DNA from: Diprion similis
Lineage: Eukaryota; Arthropoda; Insecta; Hymenoptera; Diprionidae
Assembly: GCF_021155765.1 (NCBI RefSeq)
Contig: NC_060112.1
Span: forward strand, 11,532,001-11,596,000
Length of the DNA: 64,000 bases
Reading direction: 5' to 3'
The stretch's first letter is position 1, and each line of letters starts with the position of its first letter. Shown in pieces: positions 49,301 to 62,553 of this stretch. The notes under the pieces were generated by a model that worked only from the letters and a program-made list of their open reading frames with translations, did not search any database and was not told where the DNA came from. The position numbers and the translations under genes were made by a program.

Positions 49301-52300
49301 GCTATCGCTCGCAGCGTATTGGGACTGCGCTTAATCGATTCCTCTCGCAAAATTACGTCGGAATAGTGCCTTAACGAATTAATTGCAGCACTTTTCAGAA
49401 TCGTCGAAATTTTCGCCAAAAATCCAAAGGGGTTAGCCTTACTTTTTCGCTCATTTTCGGAGCCGGAAATTTTACGTCACCGAATCGATTTGTTTGACCA
49501 TCTCTAGAGTAATTCGACCCCCAGGAACTCAGAAAACACATCAAAAAGAGCGTAGGACCAGCAGCAGAGAAATGACGATGGAAATCATGAGTTTTTCGGC
49601 TGTAACTTTTCAGCTATCGCCTGCAGCGTATTGGGACTGCGCTTAATCAATTCCTCTCGCAAAATCACGTCGGAATAGTGTCTCATCGAATTGATTGCAG
49701 CACTTTTCAGAATCGTCGAAATTTTCGCCGAAAATCCAAAGGGGTTAGCCTTACTTTTTCGCTCATTTTCGGAGCCGGAAATTTTACGTCTCCGAATCGA
49801 TTTGCATGACCATCTCTAGAGTAATTCGACCCCCAGGAACTCAGAAAACACATCAAAAAGAGCGTAGGACCAGCAGCAGAGAAATGACGATGAAAATCAT
49901 GAGTTTTTCGGCTGTAACTTTTCAGCTATCGCTCGCAGCGTATTGGGACTGCGCTTAATCGATTCCTCTCGCAAAATTACGTCGGAATAGTGCCTTAACG
50001 GATTAATTGCAGCACTTTTCAGAATCGTCGAAATTTTCGCCAAAAATCCAAAGGGGTTAGCCTTACTTTTTCGCTCATTATCGGAGCCGGAAATTTTACG
50101 TCTCCGAATCGATTTGTATGACCATCTCTAGAGTAATTCGACCCCCAGGAACTCAGAAAACACATCAAAAAGAGCGTAGGACCAGCAGCAGAGAAATGAC
50201 GATGAAAATCATGAGTTTTTCGGCTGTAACTTTTCAGCTATCGCTCGCGGCGTATTGGGACTGCGCCTAATCGATTCCTCTCGCAAAATGACGTCGGAAT
50301 AGTGCCTTAACGAATTGATTGCAGCACTTTTCAGAATCGTCGAAATTTTTGCCAAAAATCCAAAGGGGTTAGCCTTACTTTTTCGCTCATTTTCGGAGCC
50401 GAAAATTTTTCGTCTCCGAATCGATTTGTATGACCATCTCTAGAGTAATTCGACCCCCAGGAACTCAGAAAACACATCAAAAAGAGCGTAGGACCAGCAG
50501 CAGAGAAATGACGATGAAAATCATGAGTTTTTCGGCTGTAACTTTTCAGCTATCGCTCGCAGCGTATTGGGACTGCGCTTAATCGATTCCTCTCGCAAAA
50601 TCACGTCGGAATAGTGTCTCATCAAATTGATTGCAGCACTTTTCAGAATCGTCGAAATTTTCGCCAAAAATCCAGAGGGGTTAGCCTTACTTTTTCGCTC
50701 ATTTTCGGAGCCGAAAATTTTTCGTCTCTGAATCGATTTGTATGACCATCTCTAGAGTAATTCGACCCCCAGGAACTCAGAAAACACATCAAAAAGAGCG
50801 TAGGACCAGCAGCAGAGAAATGACGATGAAAATCATGAGTTTTTCGGCTGTAACTTTTCAGCTATCGCTCGCAGCGTATTGGGACTGCGCTTAATCGATT
50901 TCTCTCGCAAAATCACGTCGGAATAGTGCCTTAACGAATTGATTGCAGCACTTTTCAGAATCGTCGAAATTTTCGCCAAAAATCCAAAGGGGTTAGCCTT
51001 ACTTTTTCGCTCATTTTCGGAGCCGGAAATTTTACGTCTCCGAATCGATTTGTTTGACCATCTCTAGAGTAATTCGACCCCCAGGAACTCAGAAAACACA
51101 TCAAAAAGAGCGTAGGACCAGCAGCAGAGAAATGACGATGAAAATCATGAGTTTTTCGGCTGTAACTTTTCAGCTATCGCTCGCGGCGTATTGGGACTGC
51201 GCCTAATCGATTCCTCTCGCAAAATGACGTCGGAATAGTGCCTTAACGAATTGATTGCAGCACTTTTCAGAATCGTCGAAATTTTTGCCAAAAATCCAAA
51301 GGGGTTAGCCTTACTTTTTCGCTCATTTTCGGAGCCGAAAATTTTTCGTCTCCGAATCGATTTGTATGACCATCTCTAGAGTAATTCGACCCCCAGGAAC
51401 TCAGAAAACACATCAAAAAGAGCGTAGGACCAGCAGCAGAGAAATGACGATGAAAATCATGAGTTTTTCGGCTGTAACTTTTCAGCTATCGCTCGCAGCG
51501 TATTGGGACTGCGCTTAATCGATTCCTCTCGCAAAATGACGTCGGAATAGTGCCTTAACGAATTAATTGCAGCACTTTTCAGAATCGTCGAAATTTTCGC
51601 CAAAAATCCAAAGGGGTTAGCCTTACTTTTTCGCTCATTTTCGGAGCCGAAAATTTTTCGTCTCCGAATCGGTTTGTATGACCATCTCTAGAGTAATTCG
51701 ACCCCCAGGAACTCAGAAAACACATCAAAAAGAGCGTAGGACCAGCAGCAGAGAAATGACGATGAAAATCATGAGTTTTTCGGCTGTAACTTTTCAGCTA
51801 TCGCTCGCAGCGTATTGGGACTGCGCTTAATCGATTCCTCTCGCAAAATTACGTCGGAATAGTGCCTTAACGAATTGATTGCAGCACTTTCCAGAATCGT
51901 CGATATTTTCGCCAAAAATCCAAAGGGGTTAGCCTTACTTTTTCGCTCATTTTCGGAGCCGGAAATTTTACGTCTCCGAATCGATTGATTTGACCATCTC
52001 TAGAGTAATTCGACCCCCAGGAACTCAGAAAACACGTCAAAAAGAGCGTAGGACCAGCAGCAGAGAAATGACGATGAAAATCATGAGTTTTTCGGCTGTA
52101 ACTTTTCAGCTATCGCTCGCAGCGTATTGGGACTGCGCTTAATCGATTCCTCTCGCAAAATTACGTCGGAATAGTGCCTTAACGAATTAATTGCAGCACT
52201 TTTCAGAATCGTCGACATTTTCGCCAAAAATCCAAAGGGGTTAGCCTTACTTTTTCGCTCATTTTCGGAGCCGGAAATATTACGTCTCCGAATCGATTTG

Positions 52301-55300
52301 TATGACCATCTCTAGAGTAATTCGACCCCCAGGAACTCAGAAAACACATCAAAAAGAGCGTAGGACCACCAGCAGAGAAATGACGATGAAAATCATGAGT
52401 TTTTCGGCTGTAACTTTTCAGCTATCGCTCGCGGCGTATTGGGACTGCGCTTAATCGATTCCTCTCGCAAAATGACGTCGGAATAGTGCCTTAACGAATT
52501 GATTGCAGCACTTTTCAGAATCGTCGAAATTTTCGCCAAAAATCCAAAGGGGTTAGCCTTACTTTTTCGCTCATTTTCGGAGCCGAAAATTTTTCGTCTC
52601 CGAATCGATTTGTATGACCATCTCTAGAGTAATTCGACCCCCAGGAACTCAGAAAACACATCAAAAAGAGCGTAGGACCAGCAGCAGAGAAATGACGATG
52701 AAAATCATGAGTTTTTCGGCTGTAACTTTTCAGCTATCGCTCGCAGCGTATTGGGACTGCGCTTAATCGATTCCTCTCGCAAAATTACGTCGGAATAGTG
52801 CCTTAACGAATTAATTGCAGCACTTTTCAGAATCGTCGAAATTTTCGCCAAAAATCCAAAGGGGTTAGCCTTACTTTTTCGCTCATTTTCGGAGCCGAAA
52901 ATTTTTCGTCTCCGAATCGATTTGTATGACCATCTCTAGAGTAATTCGACCCCCAGGAACTCAGAAAACACATCAAAAAGAGCGTAGGACCAGCAGCAGA
53001 GAAATGACGATGGAAATCATGAGTTTTTCGGCTGTAACTTTTCAGCTATCGCTCGCAGCGTATTGGGACTGCGCTTAATCGATTCCTCTGGCAAAATTAC
53101 GTCGGAATAGTGCCTTAACGAATTGATTGCAGCACTTTTCAGAATCGTCGAAATTTTCGCCAAAAATCCAAAGGGGTTAGCCTTACTTTTTCGCTCATTT
53201 TCGGAGCCGGAAATTTTACGTCTCCGAATCGATTTGTTTGACCATCTCTAGAGTAATTCGACCCCCAGGAACTCAGAAAACACGTCAAAAAGAGCGTAGG
53301 ACCAGCAGCAGAGAAATGACGATGAAAATCATGAGTTTTTCGGCTGTAACTTTTCAGCTATCGCTCGCAGCGTATTGGGACTGCGCTTAATCGATTCCTC
53401 TCGCAAAATTACGTCGGAATAGTGCCTTAACGAATTGATTGCAGCACTTTTCAGAATCGTCGAAATTTTCGCCAGAAATCCAAAGGGGTTAGCCTTACTT
53501 TTTCGCTCATTTTCGGAGCCGGAAATTTTACGTCTCCGAATCGATTTGTTTGACCATCTCTAGAGTAATTCGACCCCCGGGAACTCAGAAAACACATCAA
53601 AAAGGGCGTAGGACCAGCAGCACTGGAATGACGATAAAAATCATGAGTTTTTCGGCTGTAACTTTTCAGCTATCGCTCGCAGCGTATTGAGACTGCGCTT
53701 AATCGATTCCTCTCGCGAAATGACGTCGGAATGGTGCCTTAACGAATTGATTGCAGCACTTTTCAGAATCGTCGAAATTTTCGCCAAAAATCCAAAGGGG
53801 TTAGCCTTACTTTTTCGCTCGTTTTCGGAGCCGGAAATTTTACGTCTCCGAATCGATTTGTTTGACCATCTCTAAAGTAATTCGACCCCCAGGAACTCAG
53901 AAAACACATCAAAAAGAGCGTAGGACCAGCAGCAGAGAAATGACGATGAAAATCATGAGTTTTTCGGCTGTAACTTTTCAGCTATCGCCTGCAGCGTATT
54001 GGGACTGCGCTTAATCAATTCCTCTCGCAAAATCACGTCGGAATAGTGTCCCATCGAATTGATTGCAGCACTTTTCAGAATCGTCGAAATTTTCGCCAAA
54101 AATCCAAAGGGGTTAGCCTTACTTTTTCGCTCATTTTCGGAGCCGAAAATTTTTCGTCTTCGAATCGATTTGTATGACCATCTCTAGAGTAATTCGACCC
54201 CCAGGAACTCAGAAAACACATCAAAAAGAGCGTAGGACCAGCAGCAGAGAAATGACGATGAAAATCATGAGTTTTTCGGCTGTAACTTTTCAGCTATCGC
54301 TCGCAGCGTATTGGGACTGCGCTTAATCGATTCCTCTCGCAAAATCACGTCGGAATAGTGTCTCATCAAATTGATTGCAGCACTTTTCAGAATCGTCGAA
54401 ATTTTCGCCAAAAATCCAGAGGGGTTAGCCTTACTTTTTCGCTCATTTTCGGAGCCGAAAATTTTTCGTCTCTGAATCGATTTGTATGACCATCTCTAGA
54501 GTAATTCGACCCCCAGGAACTCAGAAAACACATCAAAAAGAGCGTAGGACCAGCAGCAGAGAAATGACGATGAAAATCATGAGTTTTTCGGCTGTAACTT
54601 TTCAGCTATCGCTCGCAGCGTATTGGGACTGCGCTTAATCGATTTCTCTCGCAAAATCACGTCGGAATAGTGCCTTAACGAATTGATTGCAGCACTTTTC
54701 AGAATCGTCGAAATTTTCGCCAAAAATCCAAAGGGGTTAGCCTTACTTTTTCGCTCATTTTCGGAGCCGGAAATTTTACGTCTCCGAATCGATTTGTTTG
54801 ACCATCTCTAGAGTAATTCGACCCCCAGGAACTCAGAAAACACATCAAAAAGAGCGTAGGACCAGCAGCAGAGAAATGACGATGAAAATCATGAGTTTTT
54901 CGGCTGTAACTTTTCAGCTATCGCTCGCGGCGTATTGGGACTGCGCCTAATCGATTCCTCTCGCAAAATGACGTCGGAATAGTGCCTTAACGAATTGATT
55001 GCAGCACTTTTCAGAATCGTCGAAATTTTTGCCAAAAATCCAAAGGGGTTAGCCTTACTTTTTCGCTCATTTTCGGAGCCGAAAATTTTTCGTCTCCGAA
55101 TCGATTTGTATGACCATCTCTAGAGTAATTCGACCCCCAGGAACTCAGAAAACACATCAAAAAGAGCGTAGGACCAGCAGCAGAGAAATGACGATGAAAA
55201 TCATGAGTTTTTCGGCTGTAACTTTTCAGCTATCGCTCGCAGCGTATTGGGACTGCGCTTAATCGATTCCTCTCGCAAAATGACGTCGGAATAGTGCCTT

Positions 55301-58300
55301 AACGAATTAATTGCAGCACTTTTCAGAATCGTCGAAATTTTCGCCAAAAATCCAAAGGGGTTAGCCTTACTTTTTCGCTCATTTTCGGAGCCGAAAATTT
55401 TTCGTCTCCGAATCGGTTTGTATGACCATCTCTAGAGTAATTCGACCCCCAGGAACTCAGAAAACACATCAAAAAGAGCGTAGGACCAGCAGCAGAGAAA
55501 TGACGATGAAAATCATGAGTTTTTCGGCTGTAACTTTTCAGCTATCGCTCGCAGCGTATTGGGACTGCGCTTAATCGATTCCTCTCGCAAAATTACGTCG
55601 GAATAGTGCCTTAACGAATTGATTGCAGCACTTTCCAGAATCGTCGATATTTTCGCCAAAAATCCAAAGGGGTTAGCCTTACTTTTTCGCTCATTTTCGG
55701 AGCCGGAAATTTTACGTCTCCGAATCGATTGATTTGACCATCTCTAGAGTAATTCGACCCCCAGGAACTCAGAAAACACGTCAAAAAGAGCGTAGGACCA
55801 GCAGCAGAGAAATGACGATGAAAATCATGAGTTTTTCGGCTGTAACTTTTCAGCTATCGCTCGCAGCGTATTGGGACTGCGCTTAATCGATTCCTCTCGC
55901 AAAATTACGTCGGAATAGTGCCTTAACGAATTAATTGCAGCACTTTTCAGAATCGTCGACATTTTCGCCAAAAATCCAAAGGGGTTAGCCTTACTTTTTC
56001 GCTCATTTTCGGAGCCGGAAATATTACGTCTCCGAATCGATTTGTATGACCATCTCTAGAGTAATTCGACCCCCAGGAACTCAGAAAACACATCAAAAAG
56101 AGCGTAGGACCACCAGCAGAGAAATGACGATGAAAATCATGAGTTTTTCGGCTGTAACTTTTCAGCTATCGCTCGCGGCGTATTGGGACTGCGCTTAATC
56201 GATTCCTCTCGCAAAATGACGTCGGAATAGTGCCTTAACGAATTGATTGCAGCACTTTTCAGAATCGTCGAAATTTTCGCCAAAAATCCAAAGGGGTTAG
56301 CCTTACTTTTTCGCTCATTTTCGGAGCCGAAAATTTTTCGTCTCCGAATCGATTTGTATGACCATCTCTAGAGTAATTCGACCCCCAGGAACTCAGAAAA
56401 CACATCAAAAAGAGCGTAGGACCAGCAGCAGAGAAATGACGATGAAAATCATGAGTTTTTCGGCTGTAACTTTTCAGCTATCGCTCGCAGCGTATTGGGA
56501 CTGCGCTTAATCGATTCCTCTCGCAAAATTACGTCGGAATAGTGCCTTAACGAATTAATTGCAGCACTTTTCAGAATCGTCGAAATTTTCGCCAAAAATC
56601 CAAAGGGGTTAGCCTTACTTTTTCGCTCATTTTCGGAGCCGAAAATTTTTCGTCTCCGAATCGATTTGTATGACCATCTCTAGAGTAATTCGACCCCCAG
56701 GAACTCAGAAAACACATCAAAAAGAGCGTAGGACCAGCAGCAGAGAAATGACGATGGAAATCATGAGTTTTTCGGCTGTAACTTTTCAGCTATCGCTCGC
56801 AGCGTATTGGGACTGCGCTTAATCGATTCCTCTGGCAAAATTACGTCGGAATAGTGCCTTAACGAATTGATTGCAGCACTTTTCAGAATCGTCGAAATTT
56901 TCGCCAAAAATCCAAAGGGGTTAGCCTTACTTTTTCGCTCATTTTCGGAGCCGGAAATTTTACGTCTCCGAATCGATTTGTTTGACCATCTCTAGAGTAA
57001 TTCGACCCCCAGGAACTCAGAAAACACGTCAAAAAGAGCGTAGGACCAGCAGCAGAGAAATGACGATGAAAATCATGAGTTTTTCGGCTGTAACTTTTCA
57101 GCTATCGCTCGCAGCGTATTGGGACTGCGCTTAATCGATTCCTCTCGCAAAATTACGTCGGAATAGTGCCTTAACGAATTGATTGCAGCACTTTTCAGAA
57201 TCGTCGAAATTTTCGCCAGAAATCCAAAGGGGTTAGCCTTACTTTTTCGCTCATTTTCGGAGCCGGAAATTTTACGTCTCCGAATCGATTTGTTTGACCA
57301 TCTCTAGAGTAATTCGACCCCCGGGAACTCAGAAAACACATCAAAAAGGGCGTAGGACCAGCAGCACTGGAATGACGATAAAAATCATGAGTTTTTCGGC
57401 TGTAACTTTTCAGCTATCGCTCGCAGCGTATTGAGACTGCGCTTAATCGATTCCTCTCGCGAAATGACGTCGGAATGGTGCCTTAACGAATTGATTGCAG
57501 CACTTTTCAGAATCGTCGAAATTTTCGCCAAAAATCCAAAGGGGTTAGCCTTACTTTTTCGCTCGTTTTCGGAGCCGGAAATTTTACGTCTCCGAATCGA
57601 TTTGTTTGACCATCTCTAAAGTAATTCGACCCCCAGGAACTCAGAAAACACATCAAAAAGAGCGTAGGACCAGCAGCAGAGAAATGACGATGAAAATCAT
57701 GAGTTTTTCGGCTGTAACTTTTCAGCTATCGCCTGCAGCGTATTGGGACTGCGCTTAATCAATTCCTCTCGCAAAATCACGTCGGAATAGTGTCCCATCG
57801 AATTGATTGCAGCACTTTTCAGAATCGTCGAAATTTTCGCCAAAAATCCAAAGGGGTTAGCCTTACTTTTTCGCTCATTTTCGGAGCCGAAAATTTTTCG
57901 TCTTCGAATCGATTTGTATGACCATCTCTAGAGTAATTCGACCCCCAGGAACTCAGAAAACACATCAAAAAGAGCGTAGGACCAGCAGCAGAGAAATGAC
58001 GATGAAAATCATGAGTTTTTCGGCTGTAACTTTTCAGCTATCGCTCGCAGCGTATTGGGACTGCGCTTAATCGATTCCTCTGGCAAAATTACGTCGGAAT
58101 AGTGCCTTAACGAATTGATTGCAGCACTTTTCAGAATCGTCGAAATTTTCGCCAAAAATCCAAAGGGGTTAGCCTTACTTTTTCGCTCATTTTCGGAGCC
58201 GGAAATTTTTCGTCTCCGAATCGATTTGTATGACCATCTCTAGGGTAATTCGACCCCCAGAAACTCAGAAAACACATCAAAAAGAGCGTAGGACCAGCAG

Positions 58301-59560
58301 CAGAGAAATGACGATGAAAATCATGAGTTTTTCGGCTGTAACTTTTCAGCTATCGCTCGCAGCGTATTGGGACTGCGCTTAATCAATTCCTCTCGCAAAA
58401 TCACGTCGGAATAGTGTCCCATCGAATTGATTGCAGCACTTTTCAGAATCGTCGAAATTTTCGCCAAAAATCCAAAGGGGTTAGCCTTACTTTTTCGCTC
58501 ATTTTCGGAGCCGAAAATTTTTCGTCTTCGAATCGATTTGTATGACCATCTCTAGAGTAATTCGACCCCCAGGAACTCAGAAAACACATCAAAAAGAGCG
58601 TAGGACCAGCAGCAGAGAAATGACGATGAAAATCATGAGTTTTTCGGCTGTAACTTTTCAGCTATCGCTCGCAGCGTATTGGGACTGCGCTTAATCGATT
58701 CCTCTCGCAAAATTACGTCGGAATAGTGCCTTAACGAATTGATTGCAGCACTTTTCAGAATCGTCGAAATTTTTGCCAAAAATCCAAAGGGGTTAGCCTT
58801 ACTTTTTCGCTCATTTTCGGAGCCGGAAATTTTTCGTCTCCGAATCGATTTGTATGACCATCTCTAGGGTAATTCGACCCCCAGAAACTCAGAAAACACA
58901 TCAAAAAGAGCGTAGGACCAGCAGCAGAGAAATGACGATGAAAATCATGAGTTTTTCGGCTGTAACTTTCCAGCTATCGCTCGCAGCGTATTGGGACTGC
59001 GCTGAATCGATTCCTCTCGCAAAACTACGTCGGAATAGTGCCTCAACGAATTGATTGCAGCACTTTTCAGAATCGTCGAAATTTTTGCCAAAAATCCAAA
59101 GGGGTTAGCCTTACTTTTTCGCTCATTTTCGGAGCCGAAAATTTTTCGTCTCCGAATCGATTTGTATGACCATCTCTAGAGTAATTCGACCCCCAGGAAC
59201 TCAGAAAACACATCAAAAAGAGCGTAGGACCAGCAGCAGAGAAATGACGATGAAAATCATGAGTTTTTTGGCTGTAACTTTTCAGCTATCGCTCGCAGCG
59301 TATTGAGACTGCGCTTAATCGATTCCTCTCGCAAAATGACGTCGGAATAGTGCCTTAACGAATTGATTGCAGCACTTTTCAGAACCGTCGAAATTTTCGC
59401 CAAAAATCCAAAGGGGTTAGCCTCACTTTTTCGCTCATTTTCGGAGCCGGAAATTTTACGTCTCCGAATCGATTTGTATGACCATCTCTAGAGTAATTTG
59501 ACCCCCAGGAACTCAGAAAACACCTCAAACAGAGCGTAGAACCAACAGCAGAGAAATGGC
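46310..59560. repeat. 312-bp satellite array (about 42 monomers)
   Basis: The landmark ttcgaccccc (or a one-base variant) recurs at 46,393, 46,705, 47,017, 47,329 and so on to 59,185 and 59,497: 42 intervals of exactly 312 bp overall, with no net insertion or deletion. Monomers contain ctatcgctcgcagcgtattg, aaaggggttagccttac and aagagcgtaggaccagcagc. Edge monomers are more divergent than central ones, as expected from unequal exchange. Sub-variants alternate (cgctcgcag or cgcctgcag; ccggaaattttacg or ccgaaaatttttcg). Short open frames of 62-88 codons inside are by-products. No coding function. Confidence 0.97.
50415..58080. repeat. 12-monomer higher-order repeat (3,744 bp), about two copies
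   Basis: Rare variants recur at exactly 3,744 bp (12 x 312). Examples: tctcatcaaattg at 50,617 and 54,361; gcggcgtattg with gcctaatcg at 51,182 and 54,926; gaccaccagcag near 52,366 and 56,110; the block cactggaatgacgataaa near 53,621 and 57,365. Register breaks upstream of about 50,415 and downstream of about 58,080. The copies look virtually identical, so the block was duplicated recently (or is an assembly duplication). Confidence 0.9.
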
Positions 59561-60120
59561 AAAGGAAAGATTATTGGCACAGATATTACGAAAGTGTATC
59601 TCGTTTTTTGGCTGTAACACTTTATTTATCGCACGCAGCGTGTTTGGACTGCGTTCAGTCGATTCATTTCTTAAAAATACTCCGGAGTAGTGCATGGAAG
59701 AATTGTTGCCGAATTTCTCTTAATTGCTGAAACATTTACCATAAATCCAAAGGGAGTAGCCTTACTTATTCTTCGGGTGACAAATGTTTTGTCTCCGAAT
59801 CGATTTGTACGACGCTTTCCAGACTAGCTGGAATTTTAGGATCGCAGATAACACCCTCAAAAGAGCATTGGAATGACAGCAGAGAAATGTCAACGGAAAG
59901 ACCAGTAGCACAGAAAGTTCGATATGGATATTTTTTATTTTGTCTGTTACTTTTGAATCGCGTCTCGCAGCGTATTCGGACTGCGCCCAATCGGTCCGCT
60001 CATCCTCAGCATTCCACAAATCCCTGAAATTATCGTCAAAAATTCTAATGGTCCAGCCCCACCTTCTTTCGAGTAAAAACTCTTAGTTCCAGAATGAACC
60101 TTCTGACCTTCCTATGACGA
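59561..60120. repeat. degenerate satellite edge
   Basis: Diverged monomer sequence is still recognisable (cgcacgcagcgtgtttggactgcg near 59,631; ctcgcagcgtattcggactgcgcc near 59,965) but with indels. Typical of the unhomogenised border of an array. Confidence 0.75.
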
Positions 60121-60525
60121 ATCGGACCCAGAACAACACTGAACAGACATGAAATTCGCAACGAATCGACCTTTGCGGAAATATGAAGAAAATACACCAA
60201 AAGTTGTTTCTTCCTTTTTATCAATTCGGGTTACATGTCACAATACAATGTTATACATAACGTATGCTGCAGAGGTGCAATGCACCTGTGCGCAGGATGA
60301 AACCTAACATGTACTGACGAACTTTCTTAATTACTATGTCATATACTATTTCTTATATACTGCTTAAGATAAAACCTACTGTACTCCTTAATTCTACGAT
60401 CATAGTCAGCTACGTTATATTATGTTCGATAATTCTTAATATTTTTTTATGTATCTTGTTATTGTTCAGCAACTCTATCACGCATTATACGCGGACATCT
60501 GAACACTTGTCCTTGGATTAGTTCA

Positions 60526-60581
60526 GTTTAGTTTAGTTTAGTTTAGTTTAGTTTAGTTTAGTTTAGTTTAGTTTAGTTTAG

Positions 60582-60610
<29 letters not shown>
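60526..60610. repeat. (GTTTA)17 microsatellite
   Basis: Seventeen uninterrupted GTTTA pentamers directly follow gattagttca. It could be the simple-repeat tail of a non-LTR retroelement or SINE, but no coding part of such an element was recognised upstream. Confidence 0.95.
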
Positions 60611-60613
<3 letters not shown>

Positions 60614-61917
60614 TTACATCATTCTGTATACATATGTTCTGTGATTTATTTTTTTGGGTAGGCGTGTTTGTGTAATTGTTCGTGTATGTATGTATCTTAT
60701 TCTGGCTTCTCTATTTGTTACCGATTCGTTATGCTTCCGATGTAGTTTATCCTCTCCACATGAGCATTTACATGCTTGCGTGTGGCGAAGGTGGTGTGAG
60801 TGGTCCTTGTTTTCTCATTCTTCCATTGGTCTGATGAAACAGTTGCGTATACTTAGGAAATTTAGGACTACATTTTTTGTCATGCCTCACCCGCCTTCCG
60901 AAATCACTGAAGATCATTCCGGAAAAAATTATGGTAGCTGACTGTTTCGAGATTTTTTTAAATTTAATATTCTATTAGTTTGAGTCGAGGTTTGAGGAAT
61001 ATTCAGAGTGCAGGTTTCGGATATTTCTCAGATTTTCCGCATAATTTTGCAAACAAATACATGTTTCCGACAAATCGCTGGTAATAAGTAGCGTCGATAA
61101 ATTTTCTTGAAGTCGACTTTTAAGCACTAGTGCTCTCAAAAATTACGAAATAGTCAGATTGTTGACGGAGGTAGCGCAGAAATTCTCTTTAATTATTCAT
61201 TTTCATATTTATTCAAGCACCTGCGTAATTTTTCTTATTTAAAACTTCCGAATCTTGTGGAAACTTTAAAAATAAGTTCAGCCTTCTACATATCTTCGGC
61301 GTGCTTTTATCAAAGAAAAAAGTATTTTAGAATTTTTTGGATTCCTAAAAACTTGATACATTGAATGTTTTCAATTGATAATTCTAAAACTGCCCAACAA
61401 TTCGAAAATATTCTTCATTGAAACATTCTTGAAACATTGTAACTAAAAATGAAGTGGTTCAAACTTTTTCCAAAATATTTGCAACTCAAAGTTGACTTTG
61501 TAAAAAACTTTGAAAAAATGAATTGAGCATCTTAGAGATGCTACTGTCGCCTATAATAGGTTTGATATATTCAGGAAAATATAAACGATACACATTCATA
61601 TATTCGATTGACATTTATTTTTCCGTCCTATAATTTCGGCGTACATATTTCTTGAGCGAGATTTTCTCAACCTTTGAATTTTACAATGACGACGGTATGT
61701 TACCAACAACGTTTTGCACGCGTTGGTTGTTGGTTATGAAGAACTTCTTTTACCGGCGTCGTCAGTTCCTTGGTTGATATTACCTAAAACTGCTAATACC
61801 CCCAAAACTAACCCCGGGTTGTAAATCTTGAATGTTTATATCTATATCCCCAAATCGGTCGAATGTTGAAGAAAGAAGGAATACATTCCGATGAAAATTC
61901 AAATTTGTCGCCCAACA
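60611..61917. other. intergenic, nothing recognised
   Basis: AT-rich. A 95-codon frame at 60,654-60,941 starts at a non-ATG codon and has no recognisable motif. Confidence 0.5.
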
Positions 61918-61927
61918 TTTATTTATT
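61918..61927 (-). promoter_or_regulatory. polyadenylation signals of the CZIB gene
   Basis: On the minus strand this reads AATAAATAAA, two overlapping canonical hexamers about 141-150 bases after the stop codon at 62,068. A plausible 3' end for the CXXC zinc-binding gene. Confidence 0.6.
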
Positions 61928-62067
61928 CTCGACCTGTGCTTTTTACGGTAAACAGATCCAACAAATTATCAGCTTCATACATCTGAGAAATCGTTACATC
62001 AAATTTCAAGAGCGTCTCGTATTCACAGAATTACGCAAAGTTTTCTATCGGTAAAGAGGGGATCCTT

Positions 62068-62553
62068 TCACTTGATCTTCTCGAACCTGTGCTCGATTTC
62101 GTATACACCGACGGGATTCGCAATTTTCTCACAATAATCGGCCCATTCACCCTCGCTGAGGTCAACATCTGTAAATTCCTTGCCTCCGTCGATAGCTTTG
62201 GCCACCCATCCCTGACGAGCTGAAAATTCGGCGGGCTCAATACCGCGGCAGTCAAAAACGGCGAGTGTCTTGAACTTTCCCTGATCCTCGGCGGTGTAAG
62301 ACTGCGTTGAGCCTTCGATAATCGTCATGGTATTCTCCCTGGAGCACAATTTACATTTGCTGACGAAATGATTCACGCCGCTTCCTCGCTTCGACGGCGT
62401 CGATTCCGACTCCGATACGTAGTTCCATTTTTCCGATACTTCGCCGCAATTGCCGCACGTAAATTTCAAATAATAACGAAAATCATCACCCGACGTTTTC
62501 AATTCCTCCAAATTCTCTAGCGTCGCTTTAATTTGCAGTGCCACCTTTACCAT
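62068..62553 (-). CDS. CXXC motif-containing zinc-binding protein (UPF0587/DUF866)
   Basis: Single-exon 161-aa protein. Start ATG at 62,553-62,551, stop TGA at 62,070-62,068. It matches the eukaryotic CZIB family (human C1orf123, UPF0587), small soluble proteins of about 160 residues with a split zinc site: C33-G-N-C36 and C67-K-L-C70. Other family-like features are the N-terminal MVKVALQIKATLENLEEL, the central region KTLAVFDCRGIEPAEF, and the C-terminal DLSEGEWADYCEKI with VGVYEIEHRFE. All four zinc ligands and the full length are present, so the gene looks intact. The family binds zinc and has been linked to metallochaperone-like roles; its precise job in insects is not established. No intron is visible. 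The upstream side faces a possible divergent gene. Confidence 0.95.
   Translation of the reverse strand: MVKVALQIKATLENLEELKTSGDDFRYYLKFTCGNCGEVSEKWNYVSESESTPSKRGSGVNHFVSKCKLCSRENTMTIIEGSTQSYTAEDQGKFKTLAVFDCRGIEPAEFSARQGWVAKAIDGGKEFTDVDLSEGEWADYCEKIANPVGVYEIEHRFEKIK

Noticed and set aside
53687..57619. Identical 62-codon frames (53,687-53,875 and 57,431-57,619) within the satellite
   Set aside because: They are the same satellite monomer 3,744 bp apart. Neighbouring monomers break the frame, and there is no sign of coding selection.
46310..59560. CRISPR-like array
   Set aside because: Units are contiguous 312-bp repeats without spacers, in a eukaryotic genome; this is satellite DNA.
60526..60610. 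Telomeric repeat
   Set aside because: The common insect telomere unit is TTAGG; GTTTA lacks the GG, the tract is only 85 bp, and single-copy gene sequence follows.
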